43,347 bases of DNA from Motiliproteus sp041586615 (GCA_041586615.1 JBFGZS010000037.1:1-43347), one strand, 5' to 3'; counted from the stretch's first letter, positions 7,663 through 17,552 are shown. Numbers and translations: made by a program. Notes: a model not told the origin generated them from the letters alone.

Positions 7663-9582
7663 TCAGTTATGTTCGTAGTAGGTATAACCGCGCAGGCTTT
7701 CGTTAAAGGCCTGCAAAATTTCCCGGCGCTCGCCGGCGCTGATCAAGCCTGCGCGTACCGCCCCTTCGGCGGTGGCACGAAAACGCTCCTGCAGCTCCGA
7801 AGGCTGGTATTCTACATAGCTCAGGACATCGGCAATACTGTCGCCTTCCAGTTCCTTGACCACATCGAAGCTGCCGTCTTCGTTAATGTGCACACAGGCC
7901 ACCGCCGTGTCACCCAGCAGGTTGTGCAGATCGCCCAGGGTTTCCTGATAGGCCCCCACCAGGAACACACCAAGAATATAGTCTTCATCATCCTTCAACG
8001 GATGCAGGGGCAGCGTGGTGCGCACATCGTTGGTGCCGACAAAGCGGTCGATCTTGCCATCACAGTCACAGGTAATATCGGCGATAATCGCTTCGCGGGT
8101 CGGCCGCTCGTTATGGCGGTGAATCGGCACGATCGGGAACACCTGGTCGATGGCCCAGATATCGGGCAGCGACTGGAACAGGCTAAAGTTACCGTAGTAG
8201 ATATCGGCCAGATAGTCCTTCAGCCCTTCCAGTTCGGGCGGAACCCGTTTCAGGCTATCGAGCTTGGAGGCGATACGCTGCAGCACTTCCAGGAAGATAT
8301 TTTCCGCCAGCGAGCGCGAACGCAGGTTGATCTGTCCGCGCTTAAACAACTCGCGGATCTCATCGCGATAATAGATCGCATCGTTATAACACTCCTGCAG
8401 ATTCATCCGCTTGAGGTTATTTAAGACATCGTAAAGACTGTGAATCAGGTCGGGTTCATCCGCGCCGACGGTCTCGGGCAGTGGCGCCGCCTCGAAATGG
8501 GTCACCGCCAGAATATTGAACAGCAATACCGAGGAGTACGCCACGGTGGCACGCCCTGATTCGGTGACGATATTCGGATGCGCAATACCCTGCGGATCCA
8601 GCGTGCTCATGACCACTTCAACAATGTCGCTGCAGTATTCGTCCAGCGAGTAGTTCTTGGAGTGGACGTAGTTGATATTGCTGCCGATGTAATCCACCGC
8701 CAGACCACCGCCCAGATCCAGATAGCCCATGGCGGCCCCTTCCCGGACCAGCTCGGCGTAGTAACGACAGGCTTCCAGCACGCCGGTACGGATATCACGG
8801 ATATTGGGGATCTGCGATCCCAGGTGGTAATGCAACAGCTGCAGACAGTCGAGCATCTTGTGCGCTTTCAGGCTGTCGACAACCCCCATCAACTGGTTGG
8901 TGGTCAGGCCAAAGATGCTGCGGTCACCGCTGGTTTCGTTCCAGTGCCCACCCACCTTGGAGGCCAGCTTCACCCGCACGCCGATCTGTGGGCGGATATT
9001 CAGGGCGTCGGCGCGGGCCAACAGGATCGGCAGCTCTTCCGGGGTTTCAATCACAAACACACAGCGAAAGCCCAACTTCTCGGCACGTAGCCCCAGGTCG
9101 ATGAACTCCTCATCTTTATAGCCATTGCAGACAATCAGGCTGCCATTGGGCTTGAGGTTAGACAGGGCAACAATTAACTCCGCCTTGCTGCCCGCTTCCA
9201 GTCCGTGGTTGTACTTTTGCCCGAAATTCGCGACTTCTTCGATAACCTGACTCTGCTGGTTAACCTTGATCGGGAACACGCCACGATAAGCCGCCTGATA
9301 ATTGGCATCTTTGATCGCCTTGGCGAAGGCTTCATTCAGGCGCGTCACCTGAGAATGCAATAAGTTTTCGATACGCAGGATGGTCGGCAGCGGCAATCCG
9401 CGCTGGCGAATCCCGGAGACGATATCCATCAGAGACACTTCGACCGGCCCACTGGGAAAATCGACCTTGACGGTCATTTCACCCTTGTCGGACAGATCAA
9501 AATAACCGGCACCCCAGTCACGAACTCCGTACAGTTCTGCGGAGGATTCCGGAGACCAAGATTGGGTTAATTTTTTATTCAA
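7663..9582 (-). CDS. speA: Biosynthetic arginine decarboxylase
   Basis: Converts arginine to agmatine with PLP. This is the large fold-type III enzyme: 639 residues from a TTG start at 9582, which has GGAGG 9 bases upstream (9592-9596). The longer reading from 9681 adds a segment unlike the family. Lys106 in FPIKVNQQ is the PLP lysine. The substrate-facing cysteine region ITCDCDGKIDRF and the motif YHLGSQIPNI are present. It is first in the minus-strand polyamine order and feeds agmatine to SpeB. Lon ends 244 bases upstream on the same strand. Confidence 0.95.
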   Translation of the reverse strand: MNKKLTQSWSPESSAELYGVRDWGAGYFDLSDKGEMTVKVDFPSGPVEVSLMDIVSGIRQRGLPLPTILRIENLLHSQVTRLNEAFAKAIKDANYQAAYRGVFPIKVNQQSQVIEEVANFGQKYNHGLEAGSKAELIVALSNLKPNGSLIVCNGYKDEEFIDLGLRAEKLGFRCVFVIETPEELPILLARADALNIRPQIGVRVKLASKVGGHWNETSGDRSIFGLTTNQLMGVVDSLKAHKMLDCLQLLHYHLGSQIPNIRDIRTGVLEACRYYAELVREGAAMGYLDLGGGLAVDYIGSNINYVHSKNYSLDEYCSDIVEVVMSTLDPQGIAHPNIVTESGRATVAYSSVLLFNILAVTHFEAAPLPETVGADEPDLIHSLYDVLNNLKRMNLQECYNDAIYYRDEIRELFKRGQINLRSRSLAENIFLEVLQRIASKLDSLKRVPPELEGLKDYLADIYYGNFSLFQSLPDIWAIDQVFPIVPIHRHNERPTREAIIADITCDCDGKIDRFVGTNDVRTTLPLHPLKDDEDYILGVFLVGAYQETLGDLHNLLGDTAVACVHINEDGSFDVVKELEGDSIADVLSYVEYQPSELQERFRATAEGAVRAGLISAGERREILQAFNESLRGYTYYEHN

Positions 9583-9591
9583 GGCGGGAGG

Positions 9592-9596
9592 CCTCC
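9592..9596 (-). promoter_or_regulatory. Ribosome binding site fixing the speA TTG start
   Basis: GGAGG on the minus strand, 9 bases before the TTG at 9582. It lies inside a small palindrome (GGGAGGCCTCC). No comparable site precedes the other possible starts. Confidence 0.7.
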
Positions 9597-9826
9597 ACGT
9601 TGGAAAACAACGGTAATGTTTCAGACAAGAACACCCGGAATACCGGAACACCGTTAGCGTCACACACCGGCCCGTCACCACGACAGACCCCAGACAGAAA
9701 GGGCGCTAATCTCTCATATTTATTCCGAGAGTGATAGCCCCTTCCACCCCCTATTTAGCACTTTTTTTAACCACCTGTTCCAGGGGGATTAGCCCGTACC
9801 CGGCAGCTTCACAGAAGCCCCTCATA

Positions 9827-12247
9827 CTAGCCCCTCTCCCCGCGCCGCTCGGCAAACAGCAACTGATAGATGTCGCTGAAATGGGCGGCATAATAGACCT
9901 GCATGCCGGCACGCACCGCGTCCGGTAGTTCATCGTAATCGTAACGGCAGGCTTCCGGCAGGATCAGCTCACTGATCTTGCTGCGTTTGGCGGCGACCAC
10001 CTTCTCACGGATTCCGCCCACCGCCAGTACCTGCCCGGTCAAGGTCAGTTCACCGGTCATCGCCAACGGCCGCTTGATTGCCCGATTACGCGCCAGCGAT
10101 AGCAAGGCGGTGGCCATGGTCACTCCGGCACTGGGGCCGTCCTTGGGTGTTGCGCCTTCCGGTACATGCAGATGGATCATGCCCGACTCAAACAGCTCCG
10201 CGTCGCCACCAAAGCGCTGGATATTGCCGGCGATATAACTGTAGGCGATCTCGGCTGATTCTCGCATCACCTCCCCCAGCCTGCCGGTCAGCTTAAAGCC
10301 GCGGCGCAATCGGTGCACCTGGGCGGCTTCGATGGTCAGGGTGGCGCCGCCAAGCATCGTCCAGGCCAGCCCGGTCACCACGCCTACGCCTTGCTGGCGT
10401 CGTTCACGGCGATAAACGGGCTGACCGACAAAGGCTTCCAGGTTACGGGCACTGATACGTATCGGCGCGCTGGCGCCCTCCAGCAAGCGCAGCACCGATT
10501 TGCGGATAATTTTATTCAACAGTTTTTCCAGCTGCCGCACGCCGGCCTCCCGCGCGTACCCTTCGACCAGTTTTTTCAGGGCGACATCGCTTAATGCAAT
10601 TTGCGAACGGCGCGCGCCGGCACGCGCCAGCGCCCGTGGCCAGAGATGATGACGGGCGATCAGCTGCTTTTCCTCCGCCAGATATCCCGAAAGCCGGATC
10701 ACCTCCATTCTGTCGAGCAGCGGTGCCGGAATGGTATCGAGCTGATTGGCCGTACAGATAAACAAGACACGCGACAGATCCAGTCGCACATCCAGGTAAT
10801 GATCCAGAAACGCATGATTCTGCTCCGGGTCCAGTACCTCGAGCAATGCCGACGCAGGGTCGCCCTGAAAGGAGGCACCGAGCTTATCGATCTCATCCAG
10901 CATAATCACCGGATTACTGACCGCGACTTCTTTTAAGGCCTGCACCAGCTTGCCGGGCATGGCGCCAATATAGGTGCGACGATGGCCCTTGATCTCGGCT
11001 TCGTCGCGCATGCCGCCGAGACTAAAGCGGAAGAACTGCCGCCCCAGTGCTTCGGCCACGGAACGGCCGATCGATGTTTTTCCGGTCCCCGGCGGTCCAA
11101 TCAGCAACATAATCGAACCGGCAACTTCACCGCGCAGGCTGGCGACGGCGAGAAATTCGAGAATGCGCAATTTTACATCATCAAGGCCATCGTGCGCGTC
11201 ATCAAGAATCCTGCGTGCACGCGTCAAATCCAGCACATCGGTGCTGAAACACCCCCAAGGAACCGCCGTCATCCAGTCAAGGTAGTTACGGGTCACGGCA
11301 TATTCTGGCGAGCCGCTTTCCAGCACCCTCAGCTTGTCCAGTTCGGCGTCGATCTTGTCCCGCACCTGTTCGGGCGGATCGAGCCCCTCAAGACGCTCAC
11401 GGAAAAAATCCCCATCGGCGGTCTTATCGTCTTTCGATATGCCGAGCTCTTTTTGTATGACTTTGAGCTGCTCGCGCAGAAAAAACTCGCGCTGGTGGGC
11501 GGTCATTTTCTGCTCGACCTCTTCCCGAATCTGCCCCTGCAGCCGCACGACTTCCTGTTCTTTGCGCAACAACAGCAAGACTTTTTCCAGCCGGTGCAAC
11601 AGCGGCAGCGTTGCCAGGATATCCTGTAGATCATCGCCTTTACTGGCGGTCAGCACCGCCGCAAAATCCGCCAACGGGGAGGGATCGTTAGGGCTCATGC
11701 GGCTCAAATAGAATTTCAGCTCCTCGCTATAGATGGGACTGTGCGGCAACAGTTCCTTGATCGCCTGCAGCACCGCCAGGCAGTAGGCTTTGACCGCGTC
11801 TTCGGGCTCCTCTTCGGGCTCGGGGTATTCCACCTCAACGCGGTAGGGTGGCGTTTTACTCAGCCAGCGGCGGATACGGAATCGTTTCACCCCCTGGGCG
11901 ATAAATTGAATCTGCCCCTGCTCTTCCAACAGATTGAGGTGGTTTACCCTGACCAGGCAACCGATGGGTGCAAAATCATCAGTCTGCAGGTCCGTCGCAT
12001 TCTTGTCACCGATGTAGCTTAACCCGAGCAGATGCTGCGGCACATCACCGACCTTCTGCAGTGTGGCTTCCCAATGCTCCCTGTTAATCAGCAACGGGTG
12101 TACCTGGGCCGGGAAGAAAGGCCGGTTATTTACCGGTAATAAAAATATCTTTTGCGGGCTACTCAGGTCCGGCAGCATTAAGGCCGAACCTGCGCTCCCT
12201 TCGGCGGCGGTGAGCACCTCCGGGTTGTCAGGGGATTCTTCTGCCAT
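9827..12247 (-). CDS. lon: ATP-dependent Lon protease
   Basis: A soluble AAA+ serine protease that degrades misfolded and regulatory proteins. The order is LonB N-domain (about 30-230), coiled helical linker, AAA+ module with Walker A LLIGPPGTGKTSIG and Walker B PVIMLDEIDKLG, and C-terminal protease domain. The Ser-Lys dyad is Ser706 in PKDGPSAGVT and Lys749 in GGIREKVVAAKRS. The ATG at 12247 has AGGAGAGGAC just upstream, giving 807 residues against 784 in E. coli. The longer form from 12271 would put the ribosome binding site inside the gene. The usual clpX neighbour is absent, so this may be a second lon paralogue. Confidence 0.93.
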   Translation of the reverse strand: MAEESPDNPEVLTAAEGSAGSALMLPDLSSPQKIFLLPVNNRPFFPAQVHPLLINREHWEATLQKVGDVPQHLLGLSYIGDKNATDLQTDDFAPIGCLVRVNHLNLLEEQGQIQFIAQGVKRFRIRRWLSKTPPYRVEVEYPEPEEEPEDAVKAYCLAVLQAIKELLPHSPIYSEELKFYLSRMSPNDPSPLADFAAVLTASKGDDLQDILATLPLLHRLEKVLLLLRKEQEVVRLQGQIREEVEQKMTAHQREFFLREQLKVIQKELGISKDDKTADGDFFRERLEGLDPPEQVRDKIDAELDKLRVLESGSPEYAVTRNYLDWMTAVPWGCFSTDVLDLTRARRILDDAHDGLDDVKLRILEFLAVASLRGEVAGSIMLLIGPPGTGKTSIGRSVAEALGRQFFRFSLGGMRDEAEIKGHRRTYIGAMPGKLVQALKEVAVSNPVIMLDEIDKLGASFQGDPASALLEVLDPEQNHAFLDHYLDVRLDLSRVLFICTANQLDTIPAPLLDRMEVIRLSGYLAEEKQLIARHHLWPRALARAGARRSQIALSDVALKKLVEGYAREAGVRQLEKLLNKIIRKSVLRLLEGASAPIRISARNLEAFVGQPVYRRERRQQGVGVVTGLAWTMLGGATLTIEAAQVHRLRRGFKLTGRLGEVMRESAEIAYSYIAGNIQRFGGDAELFESGMIHLHVPEGATPKDGPSAGVTMATALLSLARNRAIKRPLAMTGELTLTGQVLAVGGIREKVVAAKRSKISELILPEACRYDYDELPDAVRAGMQVYYAAHFSDIYQLLFAERRGERG

Positions 12248-12332
12248 CAGTCCTCTCCTAGTACAGCGCATCCTTTAAATATTCGGATATCATTTCCCTT
12301 AGGTCGTATTTGCCATTGTGGACTATAGCGCC

Positions 12333-12441
12333 GTAGGCGTCAGCTTGCAGGCGATGGGGCCAACTCATGCACCGATATCGCGTGCAGGCACGCTCCTACA
12401 ATGGGCAACGCACTCCCGTAGGAGCCTGCCTGCAGGCGAAG
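12333..12441. repeat. Cluster of three REP-like elements
   Basis: GTAGGCGTCAGCTTGCAGGCGATG (12333-12356) and GTAGGAGCCTGCCTGCAGGCGA (about 12418-12439) face one way. GTAGGAGCGTGCCTGCACGCGATA (12400-12377) faces the other. The GTAGGAGC...GCAGGCGA pattern is that of REP sequences in gammaproteobacteria, and the mixed orientation resembles a BIME. The cluster lies between the divergent lon and amtB genes. Confidence 0.75.
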
Positions 12442-12644
12442 CACTTCGCCGTTTCTGCGCTAACCTCGAATTATTCGCTAAACGCGACCGCCATCCCCCA
12501 GCGTGTTGTGCCAGGCCGGTGCGATCGCGCAGACCGCACCATAATCGAACACAAAATCGGCGCTACGCACAAAACAGGCGCACAACAGAGCACCAAATAC
12601 GCACACTGCGACACTAACCTGTTGAAACACCGGGCACCAAAATA

Positions 12645-12660
12645 TGGCATGAATAGTGCT
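12645..12660 (+). promoter_or_regulatory. Probable sigma-54 promoter of amtB
   Basis: TGGCATGAATAGTGCT matches the -24/-12 consensus TGGCAC-N5-TTGC. The invariant GG and GC lie exactly 10 bases apart, with one change in each box. It lies about 170 bases upstream of amtB, a gene commonly under nitrogen (NtrC, RpoN) control. GCACC half-sites at 12590-12640 could be enhancer sites, but no clean NtrC dyad was found. Confidence 0.5.
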
Positions 12661-12826
12661 TGTGATCGTAAAGATTGCCCGTACCGGGAAGATTGGCGAC
12701 GGGAAAATTTTTATCACCGCAATAACGGCCACCGCAATAACGGCTGTCATACGTATTCGTACTGGCGAAACCGGCAACGACGCGCGGTAACCGTCCCTAC
12801 AGGTAACGCCCCTACAGGTAACATAC

Positions 12827-14113
12827 ATGATGAAACGACTGCTCCCCCTGATGCTGATGCTGCTGCCCGGTATCGCCGCTGCAGATGAACTGAACAGCGC
12901 CAACACCGCCTGGATTCTGACATCCACGGCGCTGGTACTGTTTATGACCCTGCCGGGTCTGGCGCTTTTTTACGGCGGCCTGGTCCGTAGCAAGAACGTC
13001 CTGTCGGTGCTGATGCAGTGTTTTTCGATCGCCGGCGCGGCGTCCATTATCTGGCTGATGTTCGGCTACAGCCTGGCTTTCAGCGAAGGCAATGCCTTAA
13101 TCGGCGACCTGAGCAAGGTCATGATGGCTGGCATCGGTAAAGACACGCTGATGGGCGATATTCCCGAGCCGCTGTTTATGCTGTTCCAGATGACCTTCGC
13201 CATTATCACACCGGCGCTGATCGTCGGTGGTTTTGCCGAAAGGATGAAGTTCAGCGCCATGCTGCTGTTCAGCTGCATCTGGCTGGTGCTGGTCTATGCC
13301 CCGATCACGCACTGGGTCTGGGGTGGCGGCTGGCTGGCACAAATGGGACTGTACGACTTTGCCGGCGGTACCGTGGTGCATATCACCGCCGGTGTTGCGG
13401 CGCTGGTGTCAGCCATCGTGCTGGGACCGCGCAAAGGCTTTCCACAGGTGGCGATGCCTCCTCATAACCTGACCATGACCGTAACGGGTGCGGGCATGCT
13501 CTGGGTGGGCTGGTACGGCTTCAACGGGGGTAGCGCGCTGGCCGCTAACGGCGATGCCGCGATGGCGATGCTTGTGACGCATATTTCGGCGGCAGCCGGT
13601 GTCCTGGTCTGGTCCTTTATCGAATGGTACAAGTTTGGCAAGCCCAGCGTGCTGGGTGCGGTGACCGGAATGGTGGCGGGCCTGGGTACCATTACCCCGG
13701 CGTCCGGCTACGTAGGGCCCGGCGGCGCCCTGCTGATCGGCATCTTGGCCGGCGGCGTCTGCTTCGTGGCAACCCAATATATCAAGCGCCGTTTAAAAAT
13801 CGATGACTCGCTGGATGTTATGCCCGTCCACGGCGTCGGCGGTATTCTGGGCACCTTGATGGCCGGTATTCTTTCCAGCACCAGCCTCGGGGTCTTCAGC
13901 GGTTACGGTTACGCAGACGGCATCGACAGCATGGGCGGCCAGGTTGGCGTGCAGCTGATCGGCATTGTCTCGACCTTCCTCTATACCGCCATAGTGACCT
14001 GGGGCATCCTGAAACTGGTTAGCCTTATGGTCGGCGGGCTGCGGGTCAATGAAGATATCGAAATCCAGGGCCTGGATACGGCCGAGCACGAGGAGACCGG
14101 CTACAACCTGTAA
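12827..14113 (+). CDS. amtB: Ammonium transporter
   Basis: A trimeric inner-membrane ammonium channel. It begins with a cleavable signal (MMKRLLPLMLMLLPGIAAA) followed by eleven membrane helices. The pore histidines lie in TVVHITAG and DVMPVHGVGG. The family signatures DFAGGTVVHI and the cytoplasmic tail are present. It has 428 residues, as expected. Either of two adjacent ATGs (12827, 12830) may be used, with AGGTAAC upstream. The PII gene glnK, usually directly upstream, is absent; REP elements fill that space. A terminator follows at 14211-14235. Confidence 0.95.
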   Translation: MMKRLLPLMLMLLPGIAAADELNSANTAWILTSTALVLFMTLPGLALFYGGLVRSKNVLSVLMQCFSIAGAASIIWLMFGYSLAFSEGNALIGDLSKVMMAGIGKDTLMGDIPEPLFMLFQMTFAIITPALIVGGFAERMKFSAMLLFSCIWLVLVYAPITHWVWGGGWLAQMGLYDFAGGTVVHITAGVAALVSAIVLGPRKGFPQVAMPPHNLTMTVTGAGMLWVGWYGFNGGSALAANGDAAMAMLVTHISAAAGVLVWSFIEWYKFGKPSVLGAVTGMVAGLGTITPASGYVGPGGALLIGILAGGVCFVATQYIKRRLKIDDSLDVMPVHGVGGILGTLMAGILSSTSLGVFSGYGYADGIDSMGGQVGVQLIGIVSTFLYTAIVTWGILKLVSLMVGGLRVNEDIEIQGLDTAEHEETGYNL

Positions 14114-14179
14114 CCGCTCCCCTGGGCATAACCAAAGGGCTAGCGGTTTCGGGCATAAATCCCGGTTCGCAGCAAAGAC

Positions 14180-14201
14180 ATCACGCCCCTCCGGGCGTGA
14201 T
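14180..14201 (+). other. Hairpin downstream of amtB
   Basis: ATCACGCCC and GGGCGTGAT form a 9-bp stem with loop CTCC. It is not followed by T residues. Together with the next terminator it may protect or end the amtB transcript. Confidence 0.6.
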
Positions 14202-14210
14202 ACACCACAC

Positions 14211-14235
14211 AGGGACGCGCGCGCGTCCTTTTTTT
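14211..14235 (+). terminator. Rho-independent terminator after amtB
   Basis: GGACGC-GCGC-GCGTCC forms a strong hairpin followed by T7. Confidence 0.8.
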
Positions 14236-14326
14236 GCCATCCTACGCTTGGCAATACCGATCCTAGTGGGCAAGATAACCCTCCCTTCAACCTCCTGGGC
14301 ATACGCCCTCAACCGCAGGACATACT

Positions 14327-14590
14327 GTGAAAATCCGGCTGCTGTCTTTCTTTGCCACACTCTCCCTTGCCGTTGCGGCCCTCGCGTTGCTCAGCACCCC
14401 GCTGCAGCTGACACCGCAACCTGAAGGCTATCTGTTTATGGTCCTCCTGCTGGCCCTTGTGTCAGGCGGCATACAGGTTTCCTGCCAGCTGGCAAAGAAG
14501 AACGACCCCCTGGCCGAGCGTGCGCTTCCCGCCAGTTTGGTCGCCTACGGCTTGTTTATCCTCATCGCCAGTCGCTGGCTGGAGCTCTGA
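14327..14590 (+). CDS. Small hypothetical membrane protein
   Basis: 87 residues from a GTG start with AGGA about 8 bases upstream. Three hydrophobic segments are visible: 6-24, about 34-52 and 70-85, the last ending RWLEL. A short polar loop SCQLAKKNDPLAERALPAS lies between the last two. No family is recognised. It follows the amtB terminator, so it is probably transcribed alone or with the TPR gene 160 bases downstream. Confidence 0.5.
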   Translation: MKIRLLSFFATLSLAVAALALLSTPLQLTPQPEGYLFMVLLLALVSGGIQVSCQLAKKNDPLAERALPASLVAYGLFILIASRWLEL

Positions 14591-14750
14591 GCATAAGAGA
14601 TAACCACAAGAGATAACCACACAGGATGGCCGCACGGGACACGCCGTCGAAAACATTCGCCGCACCGTCCTTGCGCGCAAAAGAATGCTATCGTTAGGGC
14701 CATGTGACGGTTACGCCCCGTCATTCCTATAAGCCCCCTGGAGTCTGATC

Positions 14751-17552
14751 ATGGAAAAGATCTGTACCCGCTATCCCCCGCGCGTCTTCCCGACCCTACC
14801 CCTCTTTGCCCGAGGCCTCGCGCTGTTGCTGTGCCTCGGCGTCAGCGCTCTGGCCGCGGCCGCCAGCTACTACCCGGATGCAACACGTTATTACGCCAAG
14901 GGCGAGCTGAATGCCGCCGCCATTCAATTAAAAAACCTGCTGCGCGATGACCCTCGGCATGCCGAGGGTCGTTTGCTGCTGGGTCAGATCCATCTCGACA
15001 CTGGTAATTTTTCCGCGGCGGAAAAAGAGCTGGAACGCGCCATGGATCTCGGCATCGATCCTGAACGACTGCTGCGGCCCCTCGCCCAAGCCTATATGGG
15101 TCAGGACAAGATCAAAAAACTGCTGCTCTATGTCGATCCGGACAAGACCTCAAGCGACAGCGGTAAGAGTACCGCCCACCTGTACCGTGGTTACGCACAG
15201 CTCAGCCGAGGTGATTTGCACGCGGCACGCACAAGTTTCAACCGGGCACTCCAGTTTCAGAACAACGGGCGCGCGACACTCGGTCTGGCCAGACTCGCGG
15301 CACAGGAACACAATTACGCACAGGCTCACGAACTGTTGCAGGCGGTCATCGCTAGCGGGCTCGAAACGCTGGAAGCTCGAATACTCGAGGGGGATATCTA
15401 CGCACGACAACACCAGCAGCCCCTCGCCCAGCAAGCCTATGAAGAAGGCCTGAAACACTCACCCGATCACCTGGGGCTGCACCTAAAGCGTGCCGAAATC
15501 CTGTTAGCGCAACATAAAACAGCAGAGGCCGAAAAGGACCTGAAATTTGTGCTGGAAAGGAGCCGGCGCCACCCCGGCGCGGCCTTTTTAATGTCCCGCA
15601 TTCGCCTCGCCGAGCAGAATTTTGAACAGGCGCAAGAATACAGCGAGTGGACATTGCAGTTTACGCCTAACCACGCCCCCGCCTTTTTTGTTATGGGCGC
15701 GGCGCTGTTCGGGCGGGGACAACACGAACAAGCCCTGGAGTACCTTGACCGATTCCTCCAGGTGGCACCGGGCTTTGTCCCGGCCGTACTTATTCACAGC
15801 GTTATCTCGTTGCACAACGGTGAGGCCGATAATGTCGTCAGACGGATCGAGCCACTGATTCAAGCCGGGATCGAAGATGGCAAGCTCTACGCCCTGTTAG
15901 GCCAGGCCCTGGCGCAAACAGGGCAGACCGAAGCCAGCCTGGAAGCCCTGGATAAAGCCGCCGAACTCAGCCCTGGACTCACGCAACTGGGCAACCAACG
16001 CGCACTCATCAACCTTATGCTGGGCCAGAGTAGCAGTGCGGTCGATCTGCTGACCCGCGCCGGAGAACCCAACGCCAGCGACGATAACAGCGCGCTGTTA
16101 CTGACACTGTCGTACATACAGAACCAGCAGTATGACCAGGCCCACGCGACCCTGGCCCGCTGGCAACAGGAGCAGCCCGACAACCCGTTATTTTCCCAGC
16201 TTCGTGGCGCCGCGTATCTGCAGCAGAAGGCGATCGCGCAGGCTCAAGAACAGTTTCAGCACGCACTGAAGGCCCGTGCGGATTACCCGCCCGCCGTGTT
16301 TGCGCTTGGGCACCTGGCACGCGCTGCCGCTGATTATCCGTTGGCCGAGACTTATTACCGGCAACTCCTGGCGGGCAGCAAGAAAGGCCAGGCCGAGTTT
16401 GAACTGGCACGCGTGGCCCTGCTGCGTCATGATCAGGATCAGGCCCGAGAGTGGCTCGAAAAAAGCATGCTAACGCGCCCCGATGCCAGTGCCACATTAA
16501 GCTTGCTCGGATCGCTGTATCTGCAGCAACATCAGCCACTTAAAGCGTTAAGCGCCGTACAAGCATTCGCGTCTCGCAACCCCAAACACCCGGCGGCACT
16601 TTCCTTAAGGGCACGTATCATGCTGGCAACCAACGATCTCACGCGCGCCGAAAGGGCGCTACGCCAGATCCTGCAGAGACAACCCAACGACATAGCGCAC
16701 CGCCTGCAACTCGCCGGGCTGCTGCAGCGCAAGGGCGAATTCGACCAAGCACTGTCCGAAACAGAGGCGATTCTAGACGCACAGCCCAACCACGATAGCG
16801 CCTGGTTAACCCGTACCCAGCTACTCCTGCAGCAAAAACGTCCCGAACAGGTCGACAACGCTATCCGCGCACTCACGCAGCGCAAAGCCAGTGGCTATCT
16901 TATCGCGCTGATCCAGGGCGACCTGCATCGTTACCACAATAACCTGCCGGCCGCTGAAAATAGCTACCGCGCAGCCTATCGGCAGCAAGCCGGCTCACAC
17001 CAGGCGGCATCCCTGACCAGCGTACTGCTGGCGCAAAATAAGCTGGCGGATGCGATCCGCTTTATTGATAACCATTTGACCAATCATCCTTTTGATCAAA
17101 AAAACCGTTTGATGCTTGCCAACCTGCTTTTGGGCAAGGATGACCTGGCGCGCGCGCGCCAGGAATACGACCAGGTCATCCAGCAGCAACCCCATAATGT
17201 CGTGGCTCTTAACAATCTGGCTTGGCTCTACCTGGAGCAGGATCTATCTAAAGCAAAAACCTACGCACAACAGGCCAACAAACTGATGCCTGAACACCCG
17301 GCCATTGCCGATACGCTAGGCTGGATCTATCTGCTTGAGGATAATGTGACACGAGGGCTGGCGCTGGTTGAAGACGCCAGTAAAGGCCTGAACGGCGACT
17401 TGCAAAACCGCTACCATCTGGCCTACGGCTATAGCCGCGCCGGTCGGACACAGGAGGCACGTAATGTGTTGAGCACACTTCTCGCCGACAAACGAGTCGA
17501 CACCCTCCGTGAAAAGCCAGACGCACAGGCACTGCTGGAGTCTCTCGAATAA
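14751..17552 (+). CDS. Large TPR-repeat protein, PrsT-like (PEP-CTERM/exosortase-linked type)
   Basis: 933 residues. A signal peptide (about 1-37, ending ALAAAA) is followed by tandem tetratricopeptide repeats over almost the whole length, with typical A-x-x-x-L...A/L-x-P spacing. The first block (YAKGELNAAAIQLKNLLRD, then HAEGRLLLGQIHLDTGN) closely resembles the start of PrsT, the TPR protein found with exosortase A and exopolysaccharide loci. PrsT family members are often lipoproteins; here no lipobox cysteine sits at the cleavage site, so a soluble periplasmic protein is more likely. No exosortase, PEP-CTERM or polysaccharide genes lie nearby, so the role is inferred only. The start ATG has GGAG 8 bases upstream. 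Confidence 0.7.
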   Translation: MEKICTRYPPRVFPTLPLFARGLALLLCLGVSALAAAASYYPDATRYYAKGELNAAAIQLKNLLRDDPRHAEGRLLLGQIHLDTGNFSAAEKELERAMDLGIDPERLLRPLAQAYMGQDKIKKLLLYVDPDKTSSDSGKSTAHLYRGYAQLSRGDLHAARTSFNRALQFQNNGRATLGLARLAAQEHNYAQAHELLQAVIASGLETLEARILEGDIYARQHQQPLAQQAYEEGLKHSPDHLGLHLKRAEILLAQHKTAEAEKDLKFVLERSRRHPGAAFLMSRIRLAEQNFEQAQEYSEWTLQFTPNHAPAFFVMGAALFGRGQHEQALEYLDRFLQVAPGFVPAVLIHSVISLHNGEADNVVRRIEPLIQAGIEDGKLYALLGQALAQTGQTEASLEALDKAAELSPGLTQLGNQRALINLMLGQSSSAVDLLTRAGEPNASDDNSALLLTLSYIQNQQYDQAHATLARWQQEQPDNPLFSQLRGAAYLQQKAIAQAQEQFQHALKARADYPPAVFALGHLARAAADYPLAETYYRQLLAGSKKGQAEFELARVALLRHDQDQAREWLEKSMLTRPDASATLSLLGSLYLQQHQPLKALSAVQAFASRNPKHPAALSLRARIMLATNDLTRAERALRQILQRQPNDIAHRLQLAGLLQRKGEFDQALSETEAILDAQPNHDSAWLTRTQLLLQQKRPEQVDNAIRALTQRKASGYLIALIQGDLHRYHNNLPAAENSYRAAYRQQAGSHQAASLTSVLLAQNKLADAIRFIDNHLTNHPFDQKNRLMLANLLLGKDDLARARQEYDQVIQQQPHNVVALNNLAWLYLEQDLSKAKTYAQQANKLMPEHPAIADTLGWIYLLEDNVTRGLALVEDASKGLNGDLQNRYHLAYGYSRAGRTQEARNVLSTLLADKRVDTLREKPDAQALLESLE

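Noticed and set aside
12478..12927. 149-codon minus-strand frame upstream of amtB
   Set aside because: It overlaps the amtB start and the predicted sigma-54 promoter; the composition is that of intergenic DNA.
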